Shown here one piece after another: positions 35,682 through 47,817 of a DNA stretch of 64,000 nucleotides. The first letter of the stretch is position 1, and every line of letters starts with the position of its first letter. The notes under the pieces are model-generated. The model searched no databases and was not told where the DNA came from. It saw nothing but the letters and a program-made list of their open reading frames with translations. This DNA is from Populus alba. Its lineage: Eukaryota; Streptophyta; Magnoliopsida; Malpighiales; Salicaceae. The stretch is taken from assembly GCF_005239225.2 (NCBI RefSeq), contig NC_133287.1, positions 2,647,493 to 2,711,492 of the forward strand, in the 5' to 3' direction. The translations under genes and the position numbers were made by a program.

Positions 35682-36214
35682 CAAGCAGCAATAATTCAAT
35701 TATAGTCATTAAATCCCGTTTGTGATTTGAAAATCTCTAACATGAAACCTTATGTTAGTAAAATTTTAAATTTTAAATTAAATTAAAAATATTTAAGAAA
35801 TTCAATTGACATGATTATTTCTTAATACCTCGATAAACCTAGTTAAATTTAGTCATAATCTTATTATATTAACTTTTAAAAAATAAAACAACACTATTTT
35901 AAATTAAATTATTGATTTCGCTAATCTTATTATATTTAGATAGTATGATTTTTTTAGATATATTCTTGAAATGAATATGAAAAATATAAATAAAATGGAA
36001 AAAATGATAGAAAAAAAAAGTGATTTTATATAGAAAATTTATAAATCTCACCCACACACAAACCATTCAAAACCATTCATGTTTCTTGATACAAAACGAA
36101 CCAAATATAGCAAAAAAAAAAAAATTGCTAATTACAAGCCCAATTATCTGTAGTTCATGATCACCGAAACACAAAATTTACACAAATAAAGACTAGTCGA
36201 AACATATACCAGGA
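34447..36214. other. AT-rich flank with long (AT)n tracts
   Basis: (AT)n at 34736-34766 and a long one at 35626-35679. MITE-like AT-rich sequence lies at 35100-35285. No gene supported. 36030-36214 is the likely 3' UTR of the following minus-strand gene. Confidence 0.55.
35626..35679. repeat. (AT)n microsatellite, about 27 units
   Basis: Uninterrupted alternating AT following a poly(A) run; the longest simple repeat in the window. Confidence 0.95.
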
Positions 36215-37575
36215 TTACTGGGATACCCGACCCGGATTTACATCGGATGCGGTCCTTTTCAAATCCTCCCCACCCGGGATCACAATGCCCGGATACCCTT
36301 GAACCATACCCGTGCTTGCATTCCGATATCCGTAATAAACCTGTTGATTCACCCCATCAGAAACCACTCTAGCACCATCATACGGATCCATTGCCGCAAC
36401 GGGCCTCATTGTCATTCCACTATACACTTGACCCATTCCTTGCACAGCTTGGTGGTATCGGATTGGCATTTGCCCAGTTGCAATCGGGTATTGTTGAGCA
36501 TATGGGGAGCGAATTTGAACATTCCCTGGTGGAATTGTACCCTGAACATAATAAACCGGCATTTGTTGTACTGGAGCACCAGAATAACGAGAATCCGGAA
36601 TATAATGCATGACTGGGTTACCCGGATACCCGGTTGGTTGTGTCATCGGTGGTGGCTCCATTGGTTCAGAATAACCCTCAACGGGTGTCTGCTTCACCTG
36701 TACTGTTATCGGATCTGGGTAATCGGGTTTGGTTTTAACAGGTGGAAGATCCGGAATTGAAGGCACAGTAGGCACAGCCGATGAAGTTGAGCAATACGGG
36801 GAAGAAACAACAGGGGCAGGAGAACCCGGATCGGAAGCTGAAACATTATCGTTCATAACGAAACGGGACTTCTGTTTGGTCTCATCCGAATTCTCCAACC
36901 CGAATAGATAATCTGGTACTTCAGAAATAATTGAAGAAGCCTCAGACCTTCCACGTTCAAGCCTCCTAGCGCCGGAATTAAGAGCATCAAAAAACCAGTT
37001 TTCACGGTTAGTTGACCCGTCAAGAAGTGAACTGATACTACTTGCTCTTGATGACTCCTCATTTGCTGTAGAGAACAAGAATAGCCTAAGCCGAGCCGAA
37101 CGTGGGTTTTGATTTTGTAAAACACGATCATATTCATCCATCATGTTCTCAACATCCTCGTCAGTTGTTACAGATATCAAGGCATCAAGATCTTCATTTG
37201 GTAGTTGATACTTGACACTCAAGTTAACAATTCCTGAGACAAATAATATTATGAACGAATCAGAACAACGTATAAGTACTGAATGTTTATTTAGTTATGA
37301 ATTAGCTAGGGTTTTTCTTAATTCACAGTACCTGACAATTTTGATAATTTAGTGATGAGAGTAGAGAAAGTTGTGGAGCGATGGACAGCAACTATGCGAG
37401 TGTCACCACCAACGTATCGGAGCTGATTGTCGTGAGGGCGGGGGAGAATTTTGCCTCCGAAGCTGCACATGAAGCGCACGCGTGGATCATGCGAAGAGTG
37501 ATAATCGGACCGAGGAGAGGAGGCTAAAGAATCTGTGGCGACTGAATCCAGCTCTGATGGATGCAGGGACGACAT
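36215..37575 (-). CDS. PB1 (octicosapeptide/Phox/Bem1p) domain protein
   Basis: Plant PB1-domain protein of unknown specific role; PB1 domains mediate head-to-tail oligomerisation or partner binding. Two exons, 37575-37332 and 37233-36215, give 420 residues. PB1 occupies about residues 32-125: RVRFMCSFGGKILPRP carries the conserved lysine (K42) and VTTDEDVENMMDEYD the acidic OPCA motif, so both PB1 faces are present (type I/II). The remainder is low-complexity: a Ser-rich segment (ESSRASSISSLLDG), a Pro-rich part (about 190-260) and a Tyr/Gln/Pro/Gly-rich C-terminus (YYVQGTIPPGNVQ, RYHQAVQGMGQVY) likely to be disordered. The single intron falls within PB1, after SG. The start is the ATG giving MSSLHPSELDS. 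No kinase domain follows, unlike PB1-Raf kinases. Fully intact. Confidence 0.93.
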
Positions 37576-38191
37576 GTCTGAATATTACAGTGGTTTCGTT
37601 AGAAAACCAAGAACCATGTAAATATTGTAAACGAGGGAGAAAGTTTTGCTGCTTCGAATTTATTTAGGATGTTTGTCTCAGCAACGCAGAAGAGGCTGAC
37701 ATGGATAGGGGACCCACTTACTTTATATAATCATGATTTAGTATTTATTTATTTATTTACTTGCTTGTTGATAGCTGAAAATCAACATCTTGATGATGAT
37801 GATGATGATGATGTACCCTACCTTGCAGGGAAAGTGGTTTTTATTGCACAACGGGACTCGAACATGGATTTGCATTTTCTTTTATAGTGTTTGTGGTGGT
37901 GGGAGTTTGGGCGGTGAGATTGCTGTTTGATTGGTCATCGCTTGAATAAAGTTTTGTCAAACAATAACAATAATGATGCAAAGGAATCTATCTCACATAT
38001 ATGTTTTGATTTTTGTCAAGATTCATATGAACATCGATCAAAAGTCTGCATTGCCGAAGTAGGTATTTGGTCACCACTACAATCAAGCAACGGACGGACA
38101 TTTTCCTAATCCAAATTACTTAAATTGATCTCATCACGCGCGATATATAGAAATATAAATTAATAATTCAAGAAATATTTAAATAGTTTGT

Positions 38192-38239
<48 letters not shown>

Positions 38240-41200
38240 ATTAGTGTACATAATAAAAAGGGAGTTAATTGGTAGGTCCATGTGGGGCTTGATGTATTGA
38301 ATATTTTATTTAAAACCACCATGAATGATCTTGATATAAGTTTCATTTTGCATATATATTGAGATCAATCATTTTATTCGACGGACGATGCTTCAGATAA
38401 GATGAAGGCGCCTCTCTTGCCTTATTAATTCAATAATTTACTGCGTGAGCAAATTAAGGAAAGGTCCATATTAAGAAGACATATCACCCTTGAATTCGAT
38501 GAAAACAAACCACACACACACACACACACATGTCCTTATGATCATGGAAAGATCATATATGTGCTTGGCATCAACGAACAAGATTATGATCGGGTCAAGA
38601 AATATAAAATAAATGGCATTTTCAATGAATGCTGGATTAGTTGATAAAAGGTCTTGTTTTTTTAGAAACTAGAGACTGAATTGTCGATGGTGAAATGAAG
38701 GCTTCAAATAATCCACCGGAGTTTTCTGCTCTTTGGCAGAAAGGACCTTTTCCCTTTGGCTTTTGGTGTTAGGTTGGGCACTTGGAAGAGGCAAGCAGAG
38801 CTCCACCAAATCTAGACCGACTCGGTTCGGTTAGGTCCCACATGGGTAACTGACAGGCCTTGTCTGAATGGGTGTTTTAACGTGGTGGCGACTCACCATT
38901 TTTTGTCCCTGAGGATAATGCTAGCCCCACTCGATTGCTTCCACTATGCAACTTACTGTCCAATCACATAGCAGTGATCGGTGTGTCTTGTAGCATAGCA
39001 TTGCATACTGTGGGTCGAGGCCCCTTTTGGCAAGTTTGTAATTGGTCATTAGGGTTGGGAACACGTTCATCGTTTCTAGTGCCTCAAGTACTGGAAAATT
39101 GGTCGTCAATTACTCACGTGTGATATATATATATAGCCGGTGCCCATTGTAAAATTATTATTCATTGCATAAAAGTCTAAATAAATGCCCTATCGTTCTA
39201 TTTACCTACCACCTCAACCCTTAATTAAAAGCTTTTTTGGGTTGGGAATAAAATGGAAATAAGGGGCCGAAAAGGAGGTGAAAGGAAAGCTATTTTTCTT
39301 CTTCTTTTTCTTTTTTCGTTTGAGCAGGTGAAAATAAAGAGAAAAAAAAAAAAAAACAGAGACAGGAGAGAAAGTAGACATTATTTTTTTCTTGAAAATG
39401 AAATTTTCTTGAAAGATGAGTTTAGAGGTTAGAGTTCTAACTGCAAAATAAATTCTTGGTGGAACGAGACATTTCAACCAAGCATTAAGTTTGGAGTTTG
39501 GTTTGGCTTGGCGCAACCAAGCTATATTTTTCCTATTTATATTATTACATACTAATTATGGTATTTATCATTAATATTATACATTTAGTTCATAAACTTT
39601 GAATTGTGAATTGTGCTAGGTAACATATTTTTAACCATATCCTAATATACTAAAATCCTTATAAATCAATTTTTATACTCATAAAAATTATTCTTGAAAT
39701 AATTACTCATCTATCAGTTCATCATCTCTATTTTTTTTTAACCTTATGCTAAAAGTGACAGTTATTGATACATCATATCAAACATAATCTATCATCATTT
39801 TGTGCTAGTATTATCCATATACCGACCCAATCATTGTGCACCTTTATATGGAGTTCATCCAAATTGTACACAATCAATGCTATTTTAAACAAAACTTGAT
39901 ATTTTACACATGTTTAAAATGAAAGATTCCATTTAGAATTTTTGTAAACTATGGAGATTTAATGTAAATAATTTTTTTATATAATTAAACTGAGATTTAC
40001 ATTCTAGTTCAAGGGTTAAGTTTACCCTAAAGAATTATAATTTAAAAGCTATGGATAAATTAGAAAAATATATAATTTTTATTAAATTTTTATTTCGATA
40101 AATATTTTATTTAAAGAATCTATTTTCTATCTGGAATGATATCCTTTCTCTTTTCCAAGTAGATGTTATCAAAAATGTTTTTTTTGATATGACATGAATA
40201 ATATAAAAGAAGCTTGGATTGCAAAAATAGATTGTAAAATTATAAAATTAAAAGTAATTATTTTTTTTCATTCACGGTTCATAAAACACACTAAGCAATT
40301 TCATCAATAAAGATGTGGTATGCTTGTTCTTGCATGATAAAATCCTACCACATAAGATCTAAAGGAAAAAAATTGAAAGTGGTTTGTAAGATTATGTGTT
40401 CAAGAAAAAACATTGAAAACAAACCATGTTTTCATAACTGTACTACCTTGTTGACTAACACTAGTTTCAATGTTCCCTCCAACTCCATAGTGTTTTAGCT
40501 TATATAATGCATTTTGCCTTGATGAATAATACATTACTTTTAGATGTTGCTATGTTTTCTTTTAGACATTTTTATATTTTCATAAGTTTTAGATATTTTT
40601 TGTTATATACTATAAATCTCAATAAGTGGATTAATAAAGAATTGTAGGCTTTGTATGAACTTAAACGAATAAATTAAACAATTCAAAGTATGATTTTTTT
40701 TTAATCATGAAGTCTAGTCTCTTGTTAGATCATATCTTAGATAAATTATGTAATTTTTTATAGAGAAATCATAACATTGTAAATTTATTTAAAAGACTAT
40801 ATTATTTAAGTATAAATACATGATGGATCAAACTTTAGAGTATCTTATATATAAAAATATCTTTGTAGAATAAGAAGTTTCAAAGTTTTGTTCCATAATA
40901 GATAATTTTTTTATTTGTTAAGAGTGTTTAATCAATATTATGTTTTCTTCATTCTTGCACTATTGATTGAAAAAAGAATCAATGGATACAAGTATTTGTG
41001 AGACTTATGTATTAGTGAATAAACACAAGGGTATACAATGAGAAAGATAACAATTAGAAATTTAAAATTATTGTAAAATCTTAAAATCAATAGTAAAATC
41101 ATGATTTTATCGATTTTATACTAATTTACATAATTTCACTCTAATTTTTTTTAATATTTTAATATGATAAATATACATTAAACTTATAAAATCATATAAT

Positions 41201-42039
41201 CTTACAAGTAAACTTCAACTTTAACATACCATGTTATTTCCTATCCAATAACGAGGAAAACAATAAACCAAGAAAAGCAACTTTGTTTTTTTTTTGGCCT
41301 AACTTTTATCGCCAAGACTATAATATGGATACCAAATCATTTTGTAATTAGAATATTGTATGCGCATGCAATGACCATTTTAATTCAAAACAACTTTGAG
41401 TTAATTTCTAATCGATTATTTTTTTTTCATCTAAAATTGCATGATGTCTCCTTTTGATTGACGTTGAAGTGCATGCATATAGTATTAGTTTGTTAGAACA
41501 AGTTGAGAGAGGGTAGTTACAAGAAAGAAAGATAAAAAAGGGACTGCTATGGCTATGGCTATGGCTAGGCTCATGTTGGTCGGTGACTAGCTGAAATGCC
41601 ATTGGATCAGAAACCAAAGTTTAAAGTGCATTGGGCCAATGAAAGCAAAGAAAATATTAAAGCAAGCTAATACAAAAGTGATAAAGAAATGTCGAAAGCA
41701 ACCTGCTGATCCTTTTTTAATCTTAAGAAGATAGCATTGTTATTGTTATAAAGCAGAAGTTACCACACATTAGTGCTGTTTATATATATATATATATATA
41801 TATATATTCTTAATTAGTTACTTTGGCAACCAACTTATGTGATCATTGTTTTAAGATTTGTTATGTAAGTTAATCCGGATAAAGTCCTGATTAATAAGTC
41901 AAGTTAATTTTATTTTATTTTTTAAATGATTATTCTAATATTATTTTGACCAAAATTTTTCTCAAACGTTTTTTATTCAAGTTTTTTCTTGGGTTAACTA
42001 AGTAACGAGAATCAATCTAAATTTATTTAGGTCAATCTG
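37576..42039. other. Intergenic, AT-rich, with simple repeats
   Basis: 37576-37680 is the probable leader of the PB1 gene. (GAT)n lies at about 37791-37813, (AT)n at 38195-38237, (CA)n at about 38511-38530 and (TA)n at 41780-41808. 38700-39120 is less AT-rich but holds no recognisable exon. A purine-rich stretch lies at 39340-39376. 39520-41400 is plain AT-rich sequence. Confidence 0.5.
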
Positions 42040-42335
42040 CATTAATATTTCCTTTATTGTTTTAAAATTTAAATTAATCTATATCCTGACTGATTCAATA
42101 AAGTCCCAAATTATTTTATTTGTATGGATTTTTTTTTAACATGGGTATTTGGACCAGCTTTCGCGTACCTTGACTAATTTCACAGACATTAATATTTCCT
42201 TTATTGTTTTAAAATTTAAATCAGTCTATATCCTGACTGATTCAATAAAGTCTCGAATTATTCTATCTGTTTGGATTTTTTTTAATATGGATATTCAGAC
42301 CAGCTTTCGCGCACTTTGACTAATCTCACAGACCC
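42040..42335. repeat. 147-bp tandem duplication containing SINE-tail-like sequence
   Basis: CATTAATATTTCCTTTATTG starts at 42040 and again at 42187. Each copy ends with GGACCAGCTTTCGCG (or CAGACCAGCTTTCGCG) and a GACTAAT..CACAGAC segment resembling the 3' end of the SINE family at 44699, 46602 and 52082. About 42336-42450 may continue as a decayed minus-oriented SINE body (GAGACTCGAACTAG resembles an inverted B box). Confidence 0.8.
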
Positions 42336-42450
42336 TAAAGTTAACGATTATACAAGCCTCTAGTAGCCTTGAAATTTGTGAGACTCGAACTAGTAATTTT
42401 TAAAAAATAAATCTAAAACTTAACCAATTAAAATATACCGGTTAAGATGA

Positions 42451-44682
42451 ACTTTTCCCATCTTATAACCTGATGTTATAACCTTGGCTTGTGATGATTA
42501 AAAAAAAAGAAAAGGAAAAAGAGGAGCTGAGCTTATTTGACTTTGAGGGTGGGCTTTTCTCAATCTTATTCGTTTCTTCTCTGACCTAAAAGAGAAACCA
42601 ACTCATCGTATCTTTGTAAAGTAAGGAATGGGCTCAAAAGCTTCGGCCCAAGTAAAAGAAACTCTAAAGCCCATTTCGTGGAGTGTGTTGTTGGGATGTC
42701 AAATCTTACTTTGGACTTCACCCGGCTCGAACTTTTAATCAAGAAATTACGGTTGTGTGAATATACGAGAATTTTGTGTTTTTATGTACTGTTTCTCTTC
42801 CAAAAAAGAAAATTGTTTACACAAAAAAGTTTAATATATCGATTAGACAGTGAAACAAGGTAATTTCTTGATTAATTTATACAGTGAAACAAGGTAATTT
42901 CTTGAGTGATTAATTTGTAGTACGAGACTGTGTGTTTGTTTAAAAAATACGCGCCACGCACTTTTCAAATAAACACTTTCCTACCAAGCTTCTATTATGA
43001 ATTATGAAAATTTTAAAATTAATAATGTGATTTCGTATGTATTTTATGTTGTTATTGGTGTTAGCCTCTATGTATTTGGTATTGTGGTAACTATTATTAT
43101 TGTAATTTAAAAAAAATTGTTTTTATAAAAAATGTTTTTTAGTTAAGATTGATTTGATATTTATGTTATTTAGTTAAAACTGTGGTTGAAATTGAGGTTG
43201 AACAAAAAGTTATTTAATATATTTGGTTAATAATGCTTTTAAAATTTATGTTATAAAATAATTTTAAAAAATATATATTAATATTGATGGTTTTTAATTT
43301 AAATATTATAAATTTAACTATTGTTATTATATCATGAAATAAATAATACTTTTTATAAAATATTTTTCATTGTTCCATTAAACTATCTACAATTCCATCA
43401 CGTATGAAATACATCCAACAAGGAGTATAATGTTTTTGGTTTTTTAATCGCGCAACAACATCAGGGAAAATATAATTAGGAATGATATTGGAATTGCGAT
43501 CAAATTCTGCAAATACTACATCATCACGTGATTTCTGTCTAATTTATGTATTGTCATTAAATAATATTAAACACTAATTTTTCGAATAAAACATAATTAA
43601 AAAATTAAAAATAATTTTTATTTTTTTATTTTACTGGGTTGAATCCAGTTCAATGCATGTAGGGCTTTGGATCGGACCCAGTCCGATCGATCCGACCAGA
43701 ACAGTGCAGCATGCTCACTTTTCATGTTAATTGCATAAATTGCACTTTCACTGAACAATGCAATTAACATGAAAATTGAATAGAAAGTAGATAAGATTCA
43801 CTCACACTGTTCACTTTAATGAACAGTACGAGTGAAAAAGTAGCACAGAATTGCTTCTATTTTCTTGCGTTTTGAATGCAATATATAATGGGTCCCATCA
43901 AGATTTAACTGTATTTTTATATTTACCAAACAATTGTTTAGTTGTGGTTGCTTCAAACATAGAAGCAACCACGCAAATAAATGGACTACAATTCAAGATT
44001 TGACTTAGAAAATGGTCAAAGTACTTGGAGATCAATTTGTAGGTCACTAGGTGAATCTTGATATATTATTTTATTTAAATTTTTTTTTAAATATTGGTAT
44101 TGATGCAGTAAATATTTTAGTATTAATATAAATTTAAAATCATGAATTTTCCATGTCGGAAACTATGCTCCGAGTTTTGCAATGGACTTTTGATGATAAA
44201 TAATTCTAGACTTGTAGTTTGTGGCATATAGTAATTTTTAATATTTGTGTCCATGTAATTTCACAAATTAAAACCCAAAATGCCACTTCGTGTAATCAAT
44301 TAAAAATAAAAATAAAAAAACAGAGTGAAATAGAACATGTTGCTTTCAAGTTGAGATTACCCTTTAACTAGATAATCACTTAGCTTAAGATGGCGGCATC
44401 TCTCGTCATGCAAAGGCAGCCTTGCACTCTTGGTAGTTGACTGGTTCGAGAAACCGGCTTTAGATGATTTCTAATTTAGGAGTCAGCATAATAGACTATT
44501 TTGCATTCTCAATGAATTTAAAAATATGTTTTATATTAAATAATATTAATTTAATATATATTTTTTAATGATTTTGATATGTTTGTATTAAAAATAAACA
44601 CATTTAAAAAAATTATTTTAATATATATATATATATATATTAAAAAATATTTTTTAAAAATACCCACCAACTACAGTAACAA
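42451..44682. other. Intergenic, AT-rich, with one palindromic segment
   Basis: No gene supported. 43610-43870 is less AT-rich and contains nested inverted repeats (see 43719-43775). The remainder is simple AT-rich DNA. Confidence 0.5.
43719..43775. repeat. 17-bp perfect inverted repeat (hairpin) in a MITE-like segment
   Basis: TTTTCATGTTAATTGCA at 43719-43735 and its exact complement at 43759-43775, with a 23-nt loop. Nearby lies ACTGTTCA..TGAACAGT (about 43806-43828). This suggests a small fold-back element rather than a gene. Confidence 0.8.
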
Positions 44683-44934
44683 ATATATTATAAAACGTAC
44701 CAACAAGTTGTTGGCTCAATGGTTGTTGGGCAGCTTTCCTTCCTTCGAATTTCAGTTCGAGTCCTAGTGGAAGTAGAGTTGGAGAGTTTGTTCCCTTCCT
44801 GTTTCTATTGGGTCCTTCCTGGGCGGTATACCTGTTACCCCCGCGGTGTCTTACTTGCTCACTGGACTTGCAGGATGTTCAGTGGGCCGTGAGATTAGTC
44901 ATGGTGCGCGCAAACTAGCACGAACATCTACGTT

Positions 44935-44983
<49 letters not shown>

Positions 44984-44988
44984 AACGT
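44683..44988 (+). mobile_element. tRNA-derived SINE, copy 1, ending in (AT)n, with target duplication
   Basis: The element starts near 44699. The head has an A-box-like TTGGCTCAATGGTTG and a B-box-like CAGTTCGAGTCC, as in RNA polymerase III promoters of tRNA-derived SINEs. The tail reads CAGGATGTTCAGTGGGCCGT and GTGCGCGCAAACTAGC, then runs into (AT)n at 44939-44979. ATATTATAAAACGT flanks both ends (ending at 44698 and 44988), an excellent target duplication. No coding capacity; about 240 bp without the AT tract. Confidence 0.85.
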
Positions 44989-46595
44989 GGGCAGTATCTT
45001 CCAAATAAAAAATCACGATATGGCCCGTGCATGATGGAAACAACTGCTCCGATAAGAGTGACTCCTCACCAATCATTGCCGTTTATTTGAAGATATTAAT
45101 TGATAAAATACTTTCCGCCAGCTTTGGCCACCGTCAATGAGACCACACACAAAGGATAGGCTAACGTCGGCGCTTCTTCTTGAATTTCGTTTTATACCGT
45201 GTTTTATAAAAATTATTTATTTTATTTAAAATTAATTTTTTATATTCTTAGATCAATATGAAAAATAATTTTTAAAAAATAAAAATATATTATTTTAATC
45301 AATTTTCAATTAAAAATTCATTTCAAAAAATAACTGTTAATATATATTCTCGAATATTTCTTTCTATATACAGTATGATCTTTTACTGAACCAAGTTAGT
45401 TTTAATTTATAAAAAAGATTGAAGGAGAAAATAACATGTTCTTGGCCATTAAAGGTACATTCTTTAGAGACAAGTTGATGATCAACTTGCTCTAAAAAAT
45501 GTACCTTTTAAAGATTTTAAAGTTGAGGAAAGCATCCTGTTCACATTCGGCCTTTTATAAGAGGTGTGGATGCTAATTATTATAGGAAAGCACAAAATTC
45601 AACGATGAATCACTAACAAATATATTAGTAAGGTCGGAGGATCCTTTCTTTTGATTCCTTGCTACGTAAATAACAGCTAAAATCAATATTCTAACATTGA
45701 ATTTTAATTACTTCTTAACTAATTCAGCATTTGAGATTATAAACCAACCAATATTGTTATCTTATTTAAGTACTATATTATGAAATAAAATAGTTTTCTA
45801 TCTTAATGTTAATTTATTAAATCATGGTTTTTGTTAGTTTATTAAAGATTTATAATGTGACTAAATTGGATGATGTCTTTGAATAACTGGTTAACTCATA
45901 GTCAAAAATGCAGTGGCGGAGGTCGAGTAGGTAGGGAAGGGTTGACAGGGACCGACCCTTCCAAGGAAATATTTTTTCTAGCCCTCTCCTTAACAATGTT
46001 TACAATTTTAAAAATAAAATAATTGAAATTTTAACTTTTTAAAATAATTCTTTTAATTTAGCCCTTCTAATTTTATTTTCTTGCTCTGTCCTGCATGTAT
46101 TGATGTATGTGAGAAGTAATCAGTTTTCATACAGGTAGCCTCCATTTAAAATTTTTTTGAGAGTTTTTGTTTTTCGTTAAAATTATTAAAAAGATTAGGT
46201 ATTGTATAGGAAACTATTTTACACTATTTGTGCTGTCAATTATTCCTCAAATAGCTAGTAATTTATGTGAGTATATGAAAACAATAATCATTTATTTATA
46301 TCTTATTTAATATTAATGAAATTCCCATTTTCTCTAATAAAAAAATCTATCCATTATGAAACAAATATACCTTTTTATTTACTACACATGTATTTATTAT
46401 GCCACACACTCCAAGGCACACGAATGTTAGAAATTTATTTTTTCAAGAAAAATCAACTAAATCTAAAAAAATCTAGCTAGATAAGATAAAAGTGTGTGAT
46501 TGGTATTGTGAATATTTTTTAAAATTAAATTTTTTTTAAAAATATATTAAAATACTTTTTAACTTTAACATTGATATACTAAGACTATTTAAAAA

Positions 46596-46600
<5 letters not shown>
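44989..46600. other. Intergenic, AT-rich
   Basis: No gene supported. Contains the palindrome at 45451-45508. 45900-46100 is repeat-like (CAGTGGCGGAGG, CCCTTCTAATTTTA-type) but unassigned. Confidence 0.5.
45451..45508. repeat. 58-bp near-perfect palindrome
   Basis: AAAGGTACAT..TTAGAG.CAAGTTGAT (45451-45479) pairs with ATCAACTTG.CTCTAA..ATGTACCTTT (45481-45508), with one mismatch, one bulged base and a single-base centre. The loop is too small for a typical microRNA precursor; cruciform or a fold-back insertion remnant is more likely. Confidence 0.85.
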
Positions 46601-46601
<1 letters not shown>

Positions 46602-46644
<43 letters not shown>

Positions 46645-46830
46645 CATGGGTGTCCGGGCCAGTTTGCGCGCACCACGACTAATCCCACGGCTCACTGAAC
46701 ATCCTGCAAACCCAGTGAACATGTAAGACACTACGGGAGTGACAGGCGTGCACGGTGAGGTTTGAACCCAGGATGCAGAGAAAAAAAACAAATCTATTCA
46801 TCCACTGGGCTAAGACCTCAAGTGCACACA
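46602..46830 (-). mobile_element. tRNA-derived SINE, copy 2 (minus), with (TA)n tail
   Basis: On the minus strand the head has TTAGCCCAGTGGATGAA (A-box-like) and GGGTTCAAACCTC (B-box-like). The tail GCGCGCAAACTGGCCCGGAC runs into (TA)n at 46602-46641. ACACTACA before the tract and ACACTAACA after the head may be an imperfect target duplication. Same family as the copies at 44683 and 52072. Confidence 0.8.
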
Positions 46831-47239
46831 CTAACAATATATTAAAATACGAAGTAATGGTTATATATATAGCCATAAGTTGCAGCAAGACGGGAACCCC
46901 TGCGATAAGGCGATTCGTCAACTTGCAAGGGTTGATAAGATTTGCTTTCACATCAACAGCTTGTTTGTTTTTTTATATTTAGCCGTTCTCTCTAATTTTA
47001 TTCAATTAGGGCATCTCTAATTTTGGAGGGTAACACCCACATGGACACAACCGCTTATTTATGTACATCCACATTGGTCCTATGAACAGCCACCTCTTCC
47101 TTTCACATTCCAAATTTGTCGAAAATTTTGGAGCATCTTAAAGAATCTTTTCATCTCCTGATTTATTTCTTAATCATAGCAACCTTTTATGTTAACCCAA
47201 TGATATTCCTACACAACCTTAAAGATTGCTTGATGTCAG

Positions 47240-47578
47240 CATTTATTTTCAGTGCTCAGAGCGGATAATGGGGTCAAACCAATCAATTTTGTTTTGGATA
47301 CAGAGAACTTTGCTCTGGCAACACCACCTCCACACTCGAAGATTTGAAAGTGATCAAGATTCTTTGGGTTCCCTTTCTTATCTTTCCTAGCTTTATAAGG
47401 AATCTTGAAGGGCAAAAGCAAGGCAACATTGCTATCTTAATTTGCTTTAACGCTGCAGTCCTCCATTTCATTAACAGCAGTAGGAGTTTGCTTTGCAGAC
47501 CATAATACAGCTCTCTTCAAAGATAAAGAAGGAAGGCGAGCCCGTCACTTCTTTTATGTGCTAATCTTGATAAGGTAT
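47240..47578 (-). pseudogene. Unidentified coding relic, left member of an inverted pair
   Basis: One minus-strand frame reads SLKRAVLWSAKQTPTAVNEM, a stop after SVKAN, then LLLPFKIPYKARKD, KGNPKNLDHFQIF and AKFSVSKTKLIGLTPL up to a stop near 47236. The plus-strand copy at 51041-51595 shares the frame, with conservative amino acid differences, which suggests past coding function. I do not recognise the family. It lies about 240 bp upstream of the first ENT gene on the opposite strand. One internal stop and no clear start argue for a relic. It could be the last exon of an unrecognised gene. Confidence 0.5.
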
Positions 47579-47817
47579 CTTATTTTATTGATATTATATG
47601 TGTGTAGATATTACATGCATCCATGTATATATTCAAATTGTGGTTTCTTGAATTGACATTGGCTACCAAGGATTCCAGATTCCGAATCGCAGGGAACTGC
47701 ACTATTTTCATGTTCTTCTGTTAAGATTCCAGATTGATAGTTCTTGTGTACTCATGCTTTTATGCTTCAAGATACATGATATTAACGTTGGCTTATAATC
47801 TTGTGTAGGGGCTAGCC

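Noticed and set aside
36299..36911. Plus-strand open frames inside the PB1 gene
   Set aside because: They are antisense shadows of the minus-strand PB1 protein coding sequence.
44704..44770. A tRNA gene
   Set aside because: A- and B-box-like sequences are present, but no acceptor stem or cloverleaf closes; the same sequence recurs twice with conserved tails, so it is a SINE head.
45451..45508. A microRNA precursor
   Set aside because: The hairpin has essentially no loop and no arm matches a plant microRNA I recognise.
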